From the NCBI RefSeq assembly GCF_000812965.1, contig NZ_JSYN01000015.1, positions 1 through 64,000 of the forward strand: 64,000 bases of DNA. The letters are read 5' to 3'. The translations under genes and the position numbers were made by a program. Below, one piece after another: positions 8,445 through 16,190 of this stretch (positions are counted from its first letter, which is position 1; each line of letters starts with the position of its first letter). The DNA is from Pedobacter kyungheensis (lineage in GTDB: Bacteria; Bacteroidota; Bacteroidia; Sphingobacteriales; Sphingobacteriaceae). The notes beneath the pieces were generated by a model. That model searched no databases and was not told the DNA's origin. It was given only the letters and a program-made list of their open reading frames with translations.

Positions 8445-8630
8445 GTCCTCGTTTGTAACGAGGATTACTGAGAACGGCGATTTTATCGCTGAATATGAAA
8501 TGCCACACTATAAAATTGAAATATAGGCGCATTAAACATAATTCAAGTTTAATAAAAAAATCTTGTTTTAGAATAATATACACCACATTAAAAATGTGAT
8601 TCTCTGTTCATCCCCGTTACAAACGGGGAC
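8445..8630. repeat. Pair of facing REP-like palindromes
   Basis: TCCTCGTTTGTAACGAGGA (8446-8464) and TCCCCGTTACAAACGGGGA (8611-8629) are inverted copies of one short hairpin, about 147 nt apart. They differ at two positions that are paired in the stem (T-A versus C-G), so pairing is preserved. This looks like a REP/BIME-type element of the kind moved by IS200-like RAYT transposases, but no transposase gene is in the window. It fills the gap between the SDR and hydroxylase genes. Confidence 0.7.
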
Positions 8631-8636
8631 GATATA

Positions 8637-10418
8637 TCAATCTTCAATAATCAACTGGCTTACGGGGTTTTTAATTACATGTAATCCGTCGTTAATTAAT
8701 TTCGTATGATCGGATTCTTTACTGGCTTTTATTTCTAAATAAACCTGTATTTCCTTTGCTAACTGCTGATGGTTTTTTCTGTGATAAACTATTTCGAGTA
8801 CCTCCAAAGCACAAAGCCAGTCGTGCCTGTGGTTGAGTTTTAAATCCTCAAAAATACGGGCAAGCTGGTCATCATTTTCACCGCTTTCACGTATCTGGCG
8901 CACGGTTTGGTAAAGTTCATGCAGTTTCAGGGTTTTAGCATCATAGGTAAGCTGATGGGTTTTCTCTTCGCTCATGAGCGTAATGGCTTCAAAAGCATCT
9001 TTATCGGCAGCACCGTTAAAAACCGAAATAATTTTAGCACCCACTGCCATATCGTAAGTACCCCACTCCGGCCTGAATAAAATGTTGCCATTACTTTCGG
9101 TTACCGTACAGTTGTTAAAGGCAATTAAAATAACTTTGTCGTTTTCTTTTAAAATCGCTTTAACAAGGCCAACAACTTTAATTCCGCTATCGAACAGGAG
9201 TTCGGTTTGGTCGCCAACAATAATTCCTGCGTTTTCAAGGTCGGCAGGAGTAAAATCTTCTAAAAGCTGACTGGCATTTTTAAGCTTACCTACCGGCGAT
9301 GAAAAACCATCTGCATGGTAATCTTTGCCATGCTCTTGAAGCTGCTTACCATTAAAAGCCAAAGCAGATGGGCCTGTTGTTTTAATGAAAGTAACTTCAT
9401 CGGTGGCGCTAATGCCCATGTCGGTAAAAATACCACTCACTTGTAAGCCCGAACTGTAAACAGCTGTAGCAACATTTTTGCAGGCAATGGCTTTCATTAC
9501 ACTTTCTGTTCCACCCCGCCTGAACGCCATGGTATCGGCAAATTGTTCTAAAACATCAATCAGGTTTTGAAAGGTTTCGGTAACAAAAAGCTGTGGCTGT
9601 GGTTTGGTAATATCGTACTGGTAATTTACCGTATCGATATTGTACCAGAGCTTTTCTACATCTTTGTGCATGCAACTGGCACTTTCGCCAATAGAGGAAA
9701 GCAAACCTGCACCATAAATTTTAGGGTTTTCTAAGGTGCCAATGAGGCCATATTCTACCGTCCACCAGTGTAAACGGCCCAAAAGTGCCATTTCTGAAGG
9801 CTCGCCTATGTTCTCGCTGATGTAACGCAGATTTTTTTCGGCCTGGGCAATTTCTGCAGCATCTGCATCTACTGCTTCTTTTAAAATAGAAAGCTTCCTG
9901 ATGGCTTCATAAAGTTCGAAATCTTTTGCCGAGAACATGGCTTTAGCGCCAATTGAACCGAAGTAACTGAGGTAATTGTTGTAATCGGTATCGGCAATAA
10001 TTGGAGCATGTCCGGCGCTTTCATGTATAATATCAGGGGCAGGAGTATATTCAATGTGGTTAATCTGACGGATATCGGCCGCAATAACGAGTACGCGGTA
10101 AGCCTGGTATTCCATAAAAGCGGCAGGCGGAATAAAGCCATCAACGGTAACGGCACCCCAGCCAATTTTACCGAGATTATCATTCATGGTTTGCAAATCG
10201 GGAATATGCTCGATACTTAAACCTGCCCTTTGTAAGCCTTTTATGTAAGGATAGTAAGCTACATTTTTAAGGTAACTGTAGTTCTGACGCATTACATAAC
10301 GCCACACAGCCTGATCTATAGGGGTATATTTTTGGTAGTTCTGGGCTACAATAAATTGCTTTAAATGGTTGGGCAATTTAGCAACCTGCGCATTATTAAA
10401 ATCGTTAAAATGGCTCAT
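8637..10418 (-). CDS. Aromatic amino acid hydroxylase with long C-terminal extension
   Basis: Predicted pterin-dependent, iron-dependent monooxygenase turning phenylalanine into tyrosine, which would feed hppD and hmgA. The catalytic core covers about residues 1-335. Iron ligands are evident: His132 and His137 in IIHESAGHAPI and Glu222 in HWWTVEYGLIG, the counterparts of His285, His290 and Glu330 of phenylalanine hydroxylase. The protein is 593 aa, so about 260 residues lie beyond the core; this tail is not an ACT regulatory domain and I do not recognise it. A strong promoter precedes it. Tyrosine or tryptophan hydroxylation is less likely but not excluded. Confidence 0.9.
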   Translation of the reverse strand: MSHFNDFNNAQVAKLPNHLKQFIVAQNYQKYTPIDQAVWRYVMRQNYSYLKNVAYYPYIKGLQRAGLSIEHIPDLQTMNDNLGKIGWGAVTVDGFIPPAAFMEYQAYRVLVIAADIRQINHIEYTPAPDIIHESAGHAPIIADTDYNNYLSYFGSIGAKAMFSAKDFELYEAIRKLSILKEAVDADAAEIAQAEKNLRYISENIGEPSEMALLGRLHWWTVEYGLIGTLENPKIYGAGLLSSIGESASCMHKDVEKLWYNIDTVNYQYDITKPQPQLFVTETFQNLIDVLEQFADTMAFRRGGTESVMKAIACKNVATAVYSSGLQVSGIFTDMGISATDEVTFIKTTGPSALAFNGKQLQEHGKDYHADGFSSPVGKLKNASQLLEDFTPADLENAGIIVGDQTELLFDSGIKVVGLVKAILKENDKVILIAFNNCTVTESNGNILFRPEWGTYDMAVGAKIISVFNGAADKDAFEAITLMSEEKTHQLTYDAKTLKLHELYQTVRQIRESGENDDQLARIFEDLKLNHRHDWLCALEVLEIVYHRKNHQQLAKEIQVYLEIKASKESDHTKLINDGLHVIKNPVSQLIIED

Positions 10419-10447
10419 TGGGTCAAGAAGAATAAGTTGGTCGGTAA

Positions 10448-10478
10448 CAAAGTTAGGTTGTTGTTTTTACCTAAGCAA
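10448..10478 (-). promoter_or_regulatory. Promoter of the aromatic amino acid hydroxylase gene
   Basis: On the minus strand a TTG (10476-10478) is followed after 20 nt by TAACTTTG (10448-10455), an exact TAnnTTTG. Spacing fits the Bacteroidota -33/-7 pattern. The -7 box is 29 nt before the ATG at 10418. Confidence 0.65.
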
Positions 10479-10687
10479 GAATGCTGCCGATAAATTAACA
10501 GGTTAAGGTAATAAAGGAAAAACCAATTTTTGAGCGGCTTGCCCTAAAACGAAAATAGCAGCAGGTTAGCGGCAAAATAAACCCGACTTAGTGAAAAGCC
10601 CGTAAACCGAAGCATGAGGTGCGGACTTGTAACGGGGGCGGGAGCATACTAACCGAAAGGCTACCAATTTGCTTTCCGGATAAAAAA

Positions 10688-11191
10688 TCAGTGCTTTTTC
10701 TTTTCTTTTTTGCCTCCTATTTTTTTTACGCTAAAGGTAAAATAATGTTGATACATGTAACTGAAAAGGGCTATGCCGACCTGTACCACTAGTCTTGAAA
10801 TGGTAGGGTAAATGCCTAAGATTTCTACAAAAAACTTGAGCAAAACATAGTTTAATAACATGTTTATAAACTGCAGGTTTAAGAAACGAAACAGCTGAAC
10901 CCTTGATTTAACCTCGCTGTGGGTAAAAATTAGATATTTATTTAGGATAAAACTGTATGGAATAACTACAATGAACTCTACAGCCAGCGATATGGTATTC
11001 CGTTTTAAAGTAAAGAAGGATACTTTCACTTCTTCGGTGAGAAAAATGTAATTGTAAGCCACCCAAAACATCACCAGGCCTAAAACAAAGGTACTCCCAC
11101 CTGTAGCGAGATATCTGAAATTGTGTAGCGAAACAAACCTTTTAAAGGGGGGGTAGAAAAAGTCGATAAATGCTAAAATTGCTTTGCGCAT
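10688..11191 (-). CDS. GtrA-family membrane protein
   Basis: 167 aa with four predicted membrane helices, as in GtrA proteins that help move lipid-linked sugars across the inner membrane for glycosylation of surface polymers. Signature-like parts are FRYLATGGSTFVLGLVMFWVAYNYIF near the N-terminus and a second half with FRFLNLQFINMLLNYVLLKF. The C-terminus is very Lys-rich (KKIGGKKEKKKH). The start at 11191 is chosen because the longer frame begins with a TTG that is part of the -7 box. No glycosyltransferase is adjacent, so its substrate is unknown. Confidence 0.85.
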   Translation of the reverse strand: MRKAILAFIDFFYPPFKRFVSLHNFRYLATGGSTFVLGLVMFWVAYNYIFLTEEVKVSFFTLKRNTISLAVEFIVVIPYSFILNKYLIFTHSEVKSRVQLFRFLNLQFINMLLNYVLLKFFVEILGIYPTISRLVVQVGIALFSYMYQHYFTFSVKKIGGKKEKKKH

Positions 11192-11212
11192 TGAATTTTT
11201 GTAATGTTTGGG

Positions 11213-11220
11213 CAAAGGTA
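11213..11220 (-). promoter_or_regulatory. Predicted -7 box for the GtrA gene
   Basis: Reads TACCTTTG on the minus strand, an exact TAnnTTTG, 21 nt before the ATG at 11191. Confidence 0.5.
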
Positions 11221-11269
11221 GTTTTTTTAATAAAAAACTCTTCAGAAATTTTGCGGTACAGTTTTTAAC

Positions 11270-11962
11270 TTAATTGGTGCTATTTGCGGTATAGAATGGC
11301 TGGGCAACAAAATCGATTACGGTACAATAATTAAACGAGGGGTGGGGTTGTATGCTCACGCCAACAGTATTGAGTTTGTACTTTTGATCCAATATATTAA
11401 AACGATGCCCCAATGATGGCACGCCACAATCTAACAGCAGGTGACAAACAATATCTAAACTTTTGCTGTAGCCGAAATCAATGTTCTCGCTCATAGCCTT
11501 ATTGGGGAAATATCTGGAAAGGCGTTTGGAAAATTTGTCACCATTGCTGCTTTCGTGCGTATCGAGGTTGTTGCGGTTTAAATCTACAGCATGGCCGCGG
11601 CTTAAAGCGGTTAATCTTTCATCGGGGTAAAACATAGGCAGGTTTTTGATGCCTTGCAGATGTTTGTATAACGAGGTATAATAAGTATTATTTCGGGTAA
11701 TTTTTAGCTGGTTGTAATTGCGGTACTGCCTTACATTGTCGTTGTATTTATTGATGTAATCTTCTAAAAAGGTATTGTAAAACCTTGGGCCATCCAGGCG
11801 GATGAGGTTCATGAGCAGGATTACGTTTTTCTCTTCGTTAGTGAGGTAACTGGCATTTACAGCAGTATTGGCCTTTCTGATTTCGGCATCAGACCACTCT
11901 TGTGCCGAAATTTTGGTGTAGCATAAAACTGATAATAACAGTGCGAAAAAAAGGCGATGCAT
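11270..11962 (-). CDS. Secreted CAP-domain (SCP/PR-1) protein
   Basis: 230 aa with a signal peptide (MHRLFFALLLSVLCYTKISAQ). The CAP fold is seen in HAVDLNRNNLDTHESSNGDKFSKRL (first His region), MSENIDFGYSKSLDIVCHLLLDCGVPSLGHRFNILDQ (second His region, with the SLGHRxNIL motif) and a terminal VGVSIQPHPSFNYCTVIDF strand. The bacterial CAP family is extracytoplasmic with largely unknown roles. It is separated by about 80 nt from the downstream end of the GtrA promoter region; no clear operon. Confidence 0.85.
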   Translation of the reverse strand: MHRLFFALLLSVLCYTKISAQEWSDAEIRKANTAVNASYLTNEEKNVILLMNLIRLDGPRFYNTFLEDYINKYNDNVRQYRNYNQLKITRNNTYYTSLYKHLQGIKNLPMFYPDERLTALSRGHAVDLNRNNLDTHESSNGDKFSKRLSRYFPNKAMSENIDFGYSKSLDIVCHLLLDCGVPSLGHRFNILDQKYKLNTVGVSIQPHPSFNYCTVIDFVAQPFYTANSTN

Positions 11963-12040
11963 CCGGGTATGTTTGTCTGTGTAAGTGGATAACGCCGATT
12001 GAAACCTTTTATTTTTCGTAAAGAAAAATTTAAAACAAAT

Positions 12041-12102
12041 TTAACCGCAAAGTGAATCTCTACCCAATGTTTTGCTTCGGGTACATTTCACTTTGCGGTT
12101 AA
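12041..12102. repeat. Perfect 16-bp inverted repeat downstream of an SDR gene
   Basis: TTAACCGCAAAGTGAA (12041-12056) and TTCACTTTGCGGTTAA (12087-12102) are exact reverse complements around a 30-nt loop that itself contains the arms TACCC/GGGTA (12061-12065 and 12079-12083). It lies just past the stop of the SDR gene at 12115. It may act as that gene's terminator, since the minus-strand sequence beyond it is T-rich, or be a mobile intergenic repeat. Confidence 0.75.
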
Positions 12103-12114
12103 AAATAGCAGTAA

Positions 12115-12879
12115 TTATAAAAACATACCACCTGATGCTTCAATGCGTTGGGCATTGATCCAGCGCGCATCTTCGGTACATAAAAAGGCTATGATGCCAC
12201 CAATATCATCGGGTAAACCTACACGGCCTAACGCAGTGTTGGCGGCAATGCCAGCGTTTAGTTGCTCGTTATCGCGTACTACGCCACCCCCAAAATCGGT
12301 TTCGATAGCGCCTGGAGCTACAATGTTGGATCTGATTCCTCTGGCACCCAATTCTTTAGCCTGATATTTGGTTAAAGTTTCCATTGCACCTTTCATCGAG
12401 GCATAAGCAGCATAACCCGGAGTTGAGAAACGTGCCAACCCGCTTGATATGTTAATGATAGCCCCGCCATCGTTTAACACCGGAAGTGTTTTTTGGGTTA
12501 AAAAAAATGGACCTTTAAACTGGATATCTACTAAGGTATCAAACTGGTCTTCGGTGGTTTCGGCAAATGAAGCGTGGATGCCAATACCTGCATTATTGAT
12601 TAAAAAATCGAACTTATCGGTATTAAAGGTGTTTTTTAGGATTGCTTTTACTTCGGCCACAAAACTATCGAAGCTTTTGGCATCGGCTACATTAAGTTGT
12701 AGTGCTGCGGCCTGTACGCCAAGTTGCTTAATTTCGGATACTGTATTTTCTGCTTCTTCTTTTTTGGATTGGTAGGTAAGGATAACATCGATCCCTTTGG
12801 CTGCGATTTTTAAGGCCGCATTTTTTCCCAGTCCGCGGCTACCACCGGTTACCAGGGCAATTTTATTTTGTTTTTCCAT
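12115..12879 (-). CDS. Short-chain dehydrogenase/reductase
   Basis: 254 aa classical SDR. NAD(P) motif TGGSRGLGKNAA (about 11-22), LINNAGIG (about 88-95), catalytic Ser in IINISSGLA and Tyr/Lys in YAAYASMKGAMET. The end IRSNIVAPGAIETDF and a GRVGLPDDIGGIIAFLCT segment are typical of SDRs acting on small carbonyl substrates. Its specific substrate is unknown. The AraC-type regulator gene lies upstream on the same strand and probably controls it. Confidence 0.92.
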   Translation of the reverse strand: MEKQNKIALVTGGSRGLGKNAALKIAAKGIDVILTYQSKKEEAENTVSEIKQLGVQAAALQLNVADAKSFDSFVAEVKAILKNTFNTDKFDFLINNAGIGIHASFAETTEDQFDTLVDIQFKGPFFLTQKTLPVLNDGGAIINISSGLARFSTPGYAAYASMKGAMETLTKYQAKELGARGIRSNIVAPGAIETDFGGGVVRDNEQLNAGIAANTALGRVGLPDDIGGIIAFLCTEDARWINAQRIEASGGMFL

Positions 12880-12898
12880 TTTCTTTTAATTTGTTAAA

Positions 12899-12906
12899 CA
12901 AAATTA
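12899..12906 (-). promoter_or_regulatory. Predicted -7 box for the SDR gene
   Basis: Reads TAATTTTG on the minus strand, an exact TAnnTTTG, 19 nt before the ATG at 12879. It shows that the SDR gene can be transcribed apart from the regulator gene upstream. Confidence 0.5.
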
Positions 12907-12965
12907 GATCGAAAATGGCTGAAAAAATGGTGACTGCTTAAGTTAAAATGGTGACAGTTTAAGTT

Positions 12966-13370
12966 TTATATGGTGACAATTTCCTTATTGGCCAGCGAAG
13001 CGAAGTAAGTTTCGCGATATTGTTTGGGTGTTTGGCCAGAAAAGTGTTTGAAAAACTTGGTGAAATTAGAGGGATCGTAGGTTAAAATTCGTGCAATTTC
13101 GGCAATTGGCATGCTGATATTTTGTAACATCGATTTTGAAATATCCATTAAGCGTTCTTCAAAGAAATAACAGGGCGAATGACCGGTAGCCGATTTAATG
13201 GTATTGCTCAAGTGTGTAGGGTGCACATGAATCAATTCGGCAAAATCCCTAACCTCAAACATTTCTGTAGCACGACCAGATACCACATCATCCAGATGTT
13301 TGTCCAGTTCCCTTAAAAAATCGGCTGCAATTTCGTGTTGGCGGGCAAAAAATTTTTGTGGAATTTTCAT
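12966..13370 (-). CDS. AraC-family transcriptional regulator, short form
   Basis: 134 aa with little besides the DNA-binding domain: two helix-turn-helix units spanning about residues 50-125, with HPTHLSNTIKSATGHSPCYFFEERL and IAEIARILTYDPSNFTKFFKHFSGQTPKQYRE. The sensory cupin half of full-length AraC proteins is absent, so it may respond to no ligand or act with a partner. The start at 13370 leaves room for the -7 box at 13392; a longer frame to 13415 would run over it. It lies 87 nt upstream of the SDR gene. Confidence 0.88.
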   Translation of the reverse strand: MKIPQKFFARQHEIAADFLRELDKHLDDVVSGRATEMFEVRDFAELIHVHPTHLSNTIKSATGHSPCYFFEERLMDISKSMLQNISMPIAEIARILTYDPSNFTKFFKHFSGQTPKQYRETYFASLANKEIVTI

Positions 13371-13391
13371 GTCGTAGCTTTTGATGTTAAA

Positions 13392-13399
13392 CAAATATA
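13392..13399 (-). promoter_or_regulatory. Predicted -7 box for the AraC-type regulator gene
   Basis: Reads TATATTTG on the minus strand, an exact TAnnTTTG, 21 nt before the ATG at 13370. Confidence 0.5.
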
Positions 13400-13458
13400 A
13401 TATTGCAACAAACAAAATGGAAATTTGAGTGAGGCCTAAAGCTTTTATGACTTCGCTA

Positions 13459-14304
13459 TTATTTTATTTTTTTACCTGTACCCAGCCACATGAGGCTATT
13501 TATTATCAATTGGTTTTGATTTGCGTTTGCAAAGGAGTAAGAGAGTGTTTTGTTGGTGTTATCGTACTTGTGTTCGTAATCCATATCGTTATGGCCCATG
13601 TTTACGTAAACCATTTTGTAGTTTTTGTTGCCCCATACTACCGGATAATAGCCGTTGTGCCAAATCTCATGTGCTTTGGGGCCTGTACCCAACGGAAAGC
13701 TGGTAGAATCTATAGCCAGGAGGATTTGAATGTCGGGGTTTTTACGCAGATCGTTTTGCCAACGGTACCATTCGTTAGGTTGGGATTTAAAGGTTTGCGG
13801 CAGGTTTTTGGTAACCGGATGTTTGTTGTTTTCAACACGCAGTATTGCTGAAGTTGGTCGCCAGGTGTTGCTGCCGTAGCCACCTGAGCCTAAAAAAGTA
13901 TTGTGGTACCAATCCCAATTCTGATCGAAAGCCGATTTGGCTAATGCAAAAGCCGAAAAATGAAAGCCCATCCAGCCGCCGCCATTTTCCATGTATTTTT
14001 GGAAGGCTTCGCGCTGTTCAACTTTTTCAGGGCGGGTATCGAGAAACAAAACGACCTGGTATTTAGCCAGAAAAGCTGCATTCAAGTTATCCCAATTTGC
14101 GGTTGAATCGTAACTGAAATGGTATTTACTGGCCATTTCGGGGAACCATTTGTTGGCCTCGTGTACAAAGCTGATATGCGCCAGATCGCTCTTGGCGGTA
14201 TAAAATGCAATTACCCTGAACTTGGGCTTATGCTGTGCATTTACGGTAGCAGCGAAAAGCACGATTAAAAGAAAGGTAAGTACTGATTTTTTAAGACGAT
14301 ACAT
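13459..14304 (-). CDS. Secreted ThuA-domain protein
   Basis: 281 aa with a signal peptide (MYRLKKSVLTFLLIVLFAATVNAQ). The ThuA-like class-I glutamine-amidotransferase-like fold is recognisable from FRVIAFYTAKSDLAHISFVHEANKWFPEMA, VVLFLDTRPEKVEQREAFQKYMENGGGWMGFHFSAFA and a final NYKMVYVNMGHNDMDYEHKYDN block. ThuA proteins take part in disaccharide (trehalose, sucrose) or other carbohydrate metabolism, and secreted copies are common near sugar-use genes in this phylum. No sugar operon is adjacent here, so the substrate is open. Confidence 0.87.
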   Translation of the reverse strand: MYRLKKSVLTFLLIVLFAATVNAQHKPKFRVIAFYTAKSDLAHISFVHEANKWFPEMASKYHFSYDSTANWDNLNAAFLAKYQVVLFLDTRPEKVEQREAFQKYMENGGGWMGFHFSAFALAKSAFDQNWDWYHNTFLGSGGYGSNTWRPTSAILRVENNKHPVTKNLPQTFKSQPNEWYRWQNDLRKNPDIQILLAIDSTSFPLGTGPKAHEIWHNGYYPVVWGNKNYKMVYVNMGHNDMDYEHKYDNTNKTLSYSFANANQNQLIINSLMWLGTGKKIK

Positions 14305-14449
14305 TTGGTTAGATTTAGCGATGTAAATTAAATAATGTAACCTTAATTAAATGAACAGAAACTGCCCATAAAACCAAAAAGTGGCTTGATTAGGTATTCA
14401 AACGATTGATGTTTTTTGATTTTGCAGGTTAATTTTCTGAACCTGTGAG

Positions 14450-14482
14450 AAAATGAAAGCCGCTGATCTTTATCAACGGCTT
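14450..14482 (-). terminator. Intrinsic terminator of the duplicated-domain lipoprotein gene
   Basis: AAGCCGCTGAT (14457-14467) and ATCAACGGCTT (14472-14482) pair with one G-U on the minus-strand RNA around a 4-nt loop, followed by TTTCATTTTC. It lies 14 nt past the stop codon at 14496. Confidence 0.7.
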
Positions 14483-14495
14483 AGCAGTTTTGCAA

Positions 14496-15368
14496 TTATA
14501 ATTTACTAAAAGGTAAATCAAAAGTGCCCTCAGTAACATCTACTGATGTGTTGATCGTACCATTCTCGTTAGGTGCTTTAAATGCAAATGTTCCTTTTAA
14601 TTTGTTACCAGCTTCACTTGTAACCACTAGAGTGCCACTTGCAGCAGAAAATGAGCCGGTAGGACTTTGATCTTTCATGTATACGCCAGTTCCATCGTTT
14701 GCTAAATCGTAGGTACCTACGCCTTTATATCCGATAACAGAAAGTATCAGGCGCTTATCACCATTGATGGTTGTAATCGTGAGTAGTTTACCAAGAGGAG
14801 AATTAATAGAAGATGCCTCGCCGGTGAAGCCAATCTTGGTACCATCTATTTTGGCGCTTAAATTATTCGTACTGTTATTGGTTTCAGGTAGTTTTACCGG
14901 TACCAGGCTCACGCTAAATTGCCCCTCGGTAATGGTTTTGCTGGCTAAAGCAGCAATGTTTTCTCCTTTAAACTCAAAAGTGCCTTTAATGTATTTATCT
15001 GCTAAATAACTGGTTACTTTTATGGTTCCTGCCGAAGTGCCATAGTAGGCATCTTGCAAACTTGCAGCTCCTTCCATGTAAGTTGCAATATTATGATCAG
15101 CCACTTTGTAGGTACCAACGCCTTTAAAATTATCGATCGTTAAACCAAAGCCTTTTACACCTTTGTTGCCAATAATTTGAACAGTTGTTTTGTTATCTAA
15201 TGTGTAAAATTGAGTACTGGCAAGCGTGCATTCCAATAAATTGCCATCAATTTTACCACTCATGGTTGATAGGCTCCATTCAGGATGATAATCGATTTCT
15301 TTTTTACAAGATGAGGTAATGAAAAGGCAAAATACTGCCAGTAATGCGAATTTGAAAGTTGCTTTCAC
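14496..15368 (-). CDS. Lipoprotein with two DUF6252-like repeats
   Basis: 290 aa. The signal peptide ends in a lipobox (FCLFITSSCKK, Cys about residue 21). The mature part is two similar halves of about 120 residues: one begins MSGKIDGNLLECTLAS and contains FKGVGTYKV, the other begins LSAKIDGTKIGFTGEAS and contains YKGVGTYDL; both end in a KGTFxFK ... EGxF strand pair. This resembles DUF6252-type surface lipoproteins of Bacteroidota, function unknown. The start codon is GTG (15366-15368). It is monocistronic, with its own promoter and terminator. Confidence 0.82.
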   Translation of the reverse strand: MKATFKFALLAVFCLFITSSCKKEIDYHPEWSLSTMSGKIDGNLLECTLASTQFYTLDNKTTVQIIGNKGVKGFGLTIDNFKGVGTYKVADHNIATYMEGAASLQDAYYGTSAGTIKVTSYLADKYIKGTFEFKGENIAALASKTITEGQFSVSLVPVKLPETNNSTNNLSAKIDGTKIGFTGEASSINSPLGKLLTITTINGDKRLILSVIGYKGVGTYDLANDGTGVYMKDQSPTGSFSAASGTLVVTSEAGNKLKGTFAFKAPNENGTINTSVDVTEGTFDLPFSKL

Positions 15369-15402
15369 GAGGGTTAATTTGAAAGGTTAATTAATTAAGG
15401 GG

Positions 15403-15410
15403 CAAAGATA
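15403..15410 (-). promoter_or_regulatory. Predicted -7 box for the duplicated-domain lipoprotein gene
   Basis: Reads TATCTTTG on the minus strand, an exact TAnnTTTG, 34 nt before the GTG start at 15368. Confidence 0.5.
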
Positions 15411-15424
15411 TAGAATTTCGTCAG

Positions 15425-16102
15425 CTATAGAGAAAACACATGCAGTTTTTGTACAAACCTTTCACGCTGGTACCAGTCGTTGTAAACCAATTCAATTTGC
15501 TTTACCCCAAAGGTACCAAAATCAAAATCACGGTACTTTTCCATTAAGCTAACCAATGCAGCAGGATTTTGCAGCGGGTTGTTAAATCGCACAATAGTGG
15601 AATGTGCCGTTTGGATGGCATATCGCTTATCGATGCTTTGCTGTAAAGGTGACTTTTTAAATACTTTTCTCAAATCATCGCGAATCTCGTTCAGTGTTTC
15701 TGTTAAAAAGCCTTGCACTAAAATACACGATGGTGAGGCCGTAAGCCCTTTAAACTGAATTTTGAAACCCTGATGCCGCGTTAAAACTTCCTGAATAAGA
15801 CTGACATAATCCTGCACATGAATATCCTTTAAATCGAAACCAGTGTAGCAGGAAATGATAGACATGACTGTGATGTGGATATCACTGTTCTGGTAAAAAT
15901 ACTGATCGGGCTCAGTGGCTTTAACCTCAGTCAAAAATTGCTGGATTTGGATGTTGGTAGCCAGATCAGGTCTGATTACCAGGGTGATGCCAAAACGCTT
16001 GTCGGTTTCGTCATTTATTAAAGGGTCTGTTTCGTAATCGCCTAAAGCAATTTTTGTAATAGAATCGGTGTAAAGTTTATTGTAGTGTTCGGCTAAATTC
16101 AT
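15425..16102 (-). CDS. 2H phosphoesterase superfamily (2'-5' RNA ligase-like) protein
   Basis: 225 aa. The two H-x-T/S catalytic motifs that define the 2H superfamily are visible as DIHITVMSI (about residue 75) and TAHSTIVRF (about residue 168). The family includes RNA ligases, cyclic phosphodiesterases and tRNA-splicing-related enzymes acting on 2',3'-cyclic or 2'-5' linked phosphates. This protein has an N-terminal extension before the first motif. It is directly downstream of glyS but separated from it by a strong terminator, so it is likely an independent unit. Confidence 0.8.
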   Translation of the reverse strand: MNLAEHYNKLYTDSITKIALGDYETDPLINDETDKRFGITLVIRPDLATNIQIQQFLTEVKATEPDQYFYQNSDIHITVMSIISCYTGFDLKDIHVQDYVSLIQEVLTRHQGFKIQFKGLTASPSCILVQGFLTETLNEIRDDLRKVFKKSPLQQSIDKRYAIQTAHSTIVRFNNPLQNPAALVSLMEKYRDFDFGTFGVKQIELVYNDWYQRERFVQKLHVFSL

Positions 16103-16113
16103 TTTATTTTATA

Positions 16114-16142
16114 CAAAAAAGTCGCAGGTTTTAGCCTGCGAC
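16114..16142 (-). terminator. Intrinsic terminator of glyS
   Basis: GTCGCAGG (16121-16128) and CCTGCGAC (16135-16142) pair perfectly around a 6-nt loop; on the minus strand the hairpin is followed by six T residues. It separates glyS from the 2H phosphoesterase gene. Confidence 0.88.
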
Positions 16143-16154
16143 TCAGTATTCATT

Positions 16155-16188
16155 TAACTAAGGTGCCCTTAGATGTCTCAGGTGGTAA
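16155..16188 (-). repeat. Scrambled single copy of the CTTAGGTG array module
   Basis: Sequence between the glyS stop and its terminator reads CTAAGGTGCCCTTAGATGTC then CAGGTGGTAAAATTAA. It reuses the words of the array module (CTTAGGTG, CTAAGGTGGTAAA, ATTAAAA) in shuffled order. It is likely a degenerate relative of the repeat unit at 17.9-18.4 kb. Confidence 0.5.
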
Positions 16189-16190
16189 AA

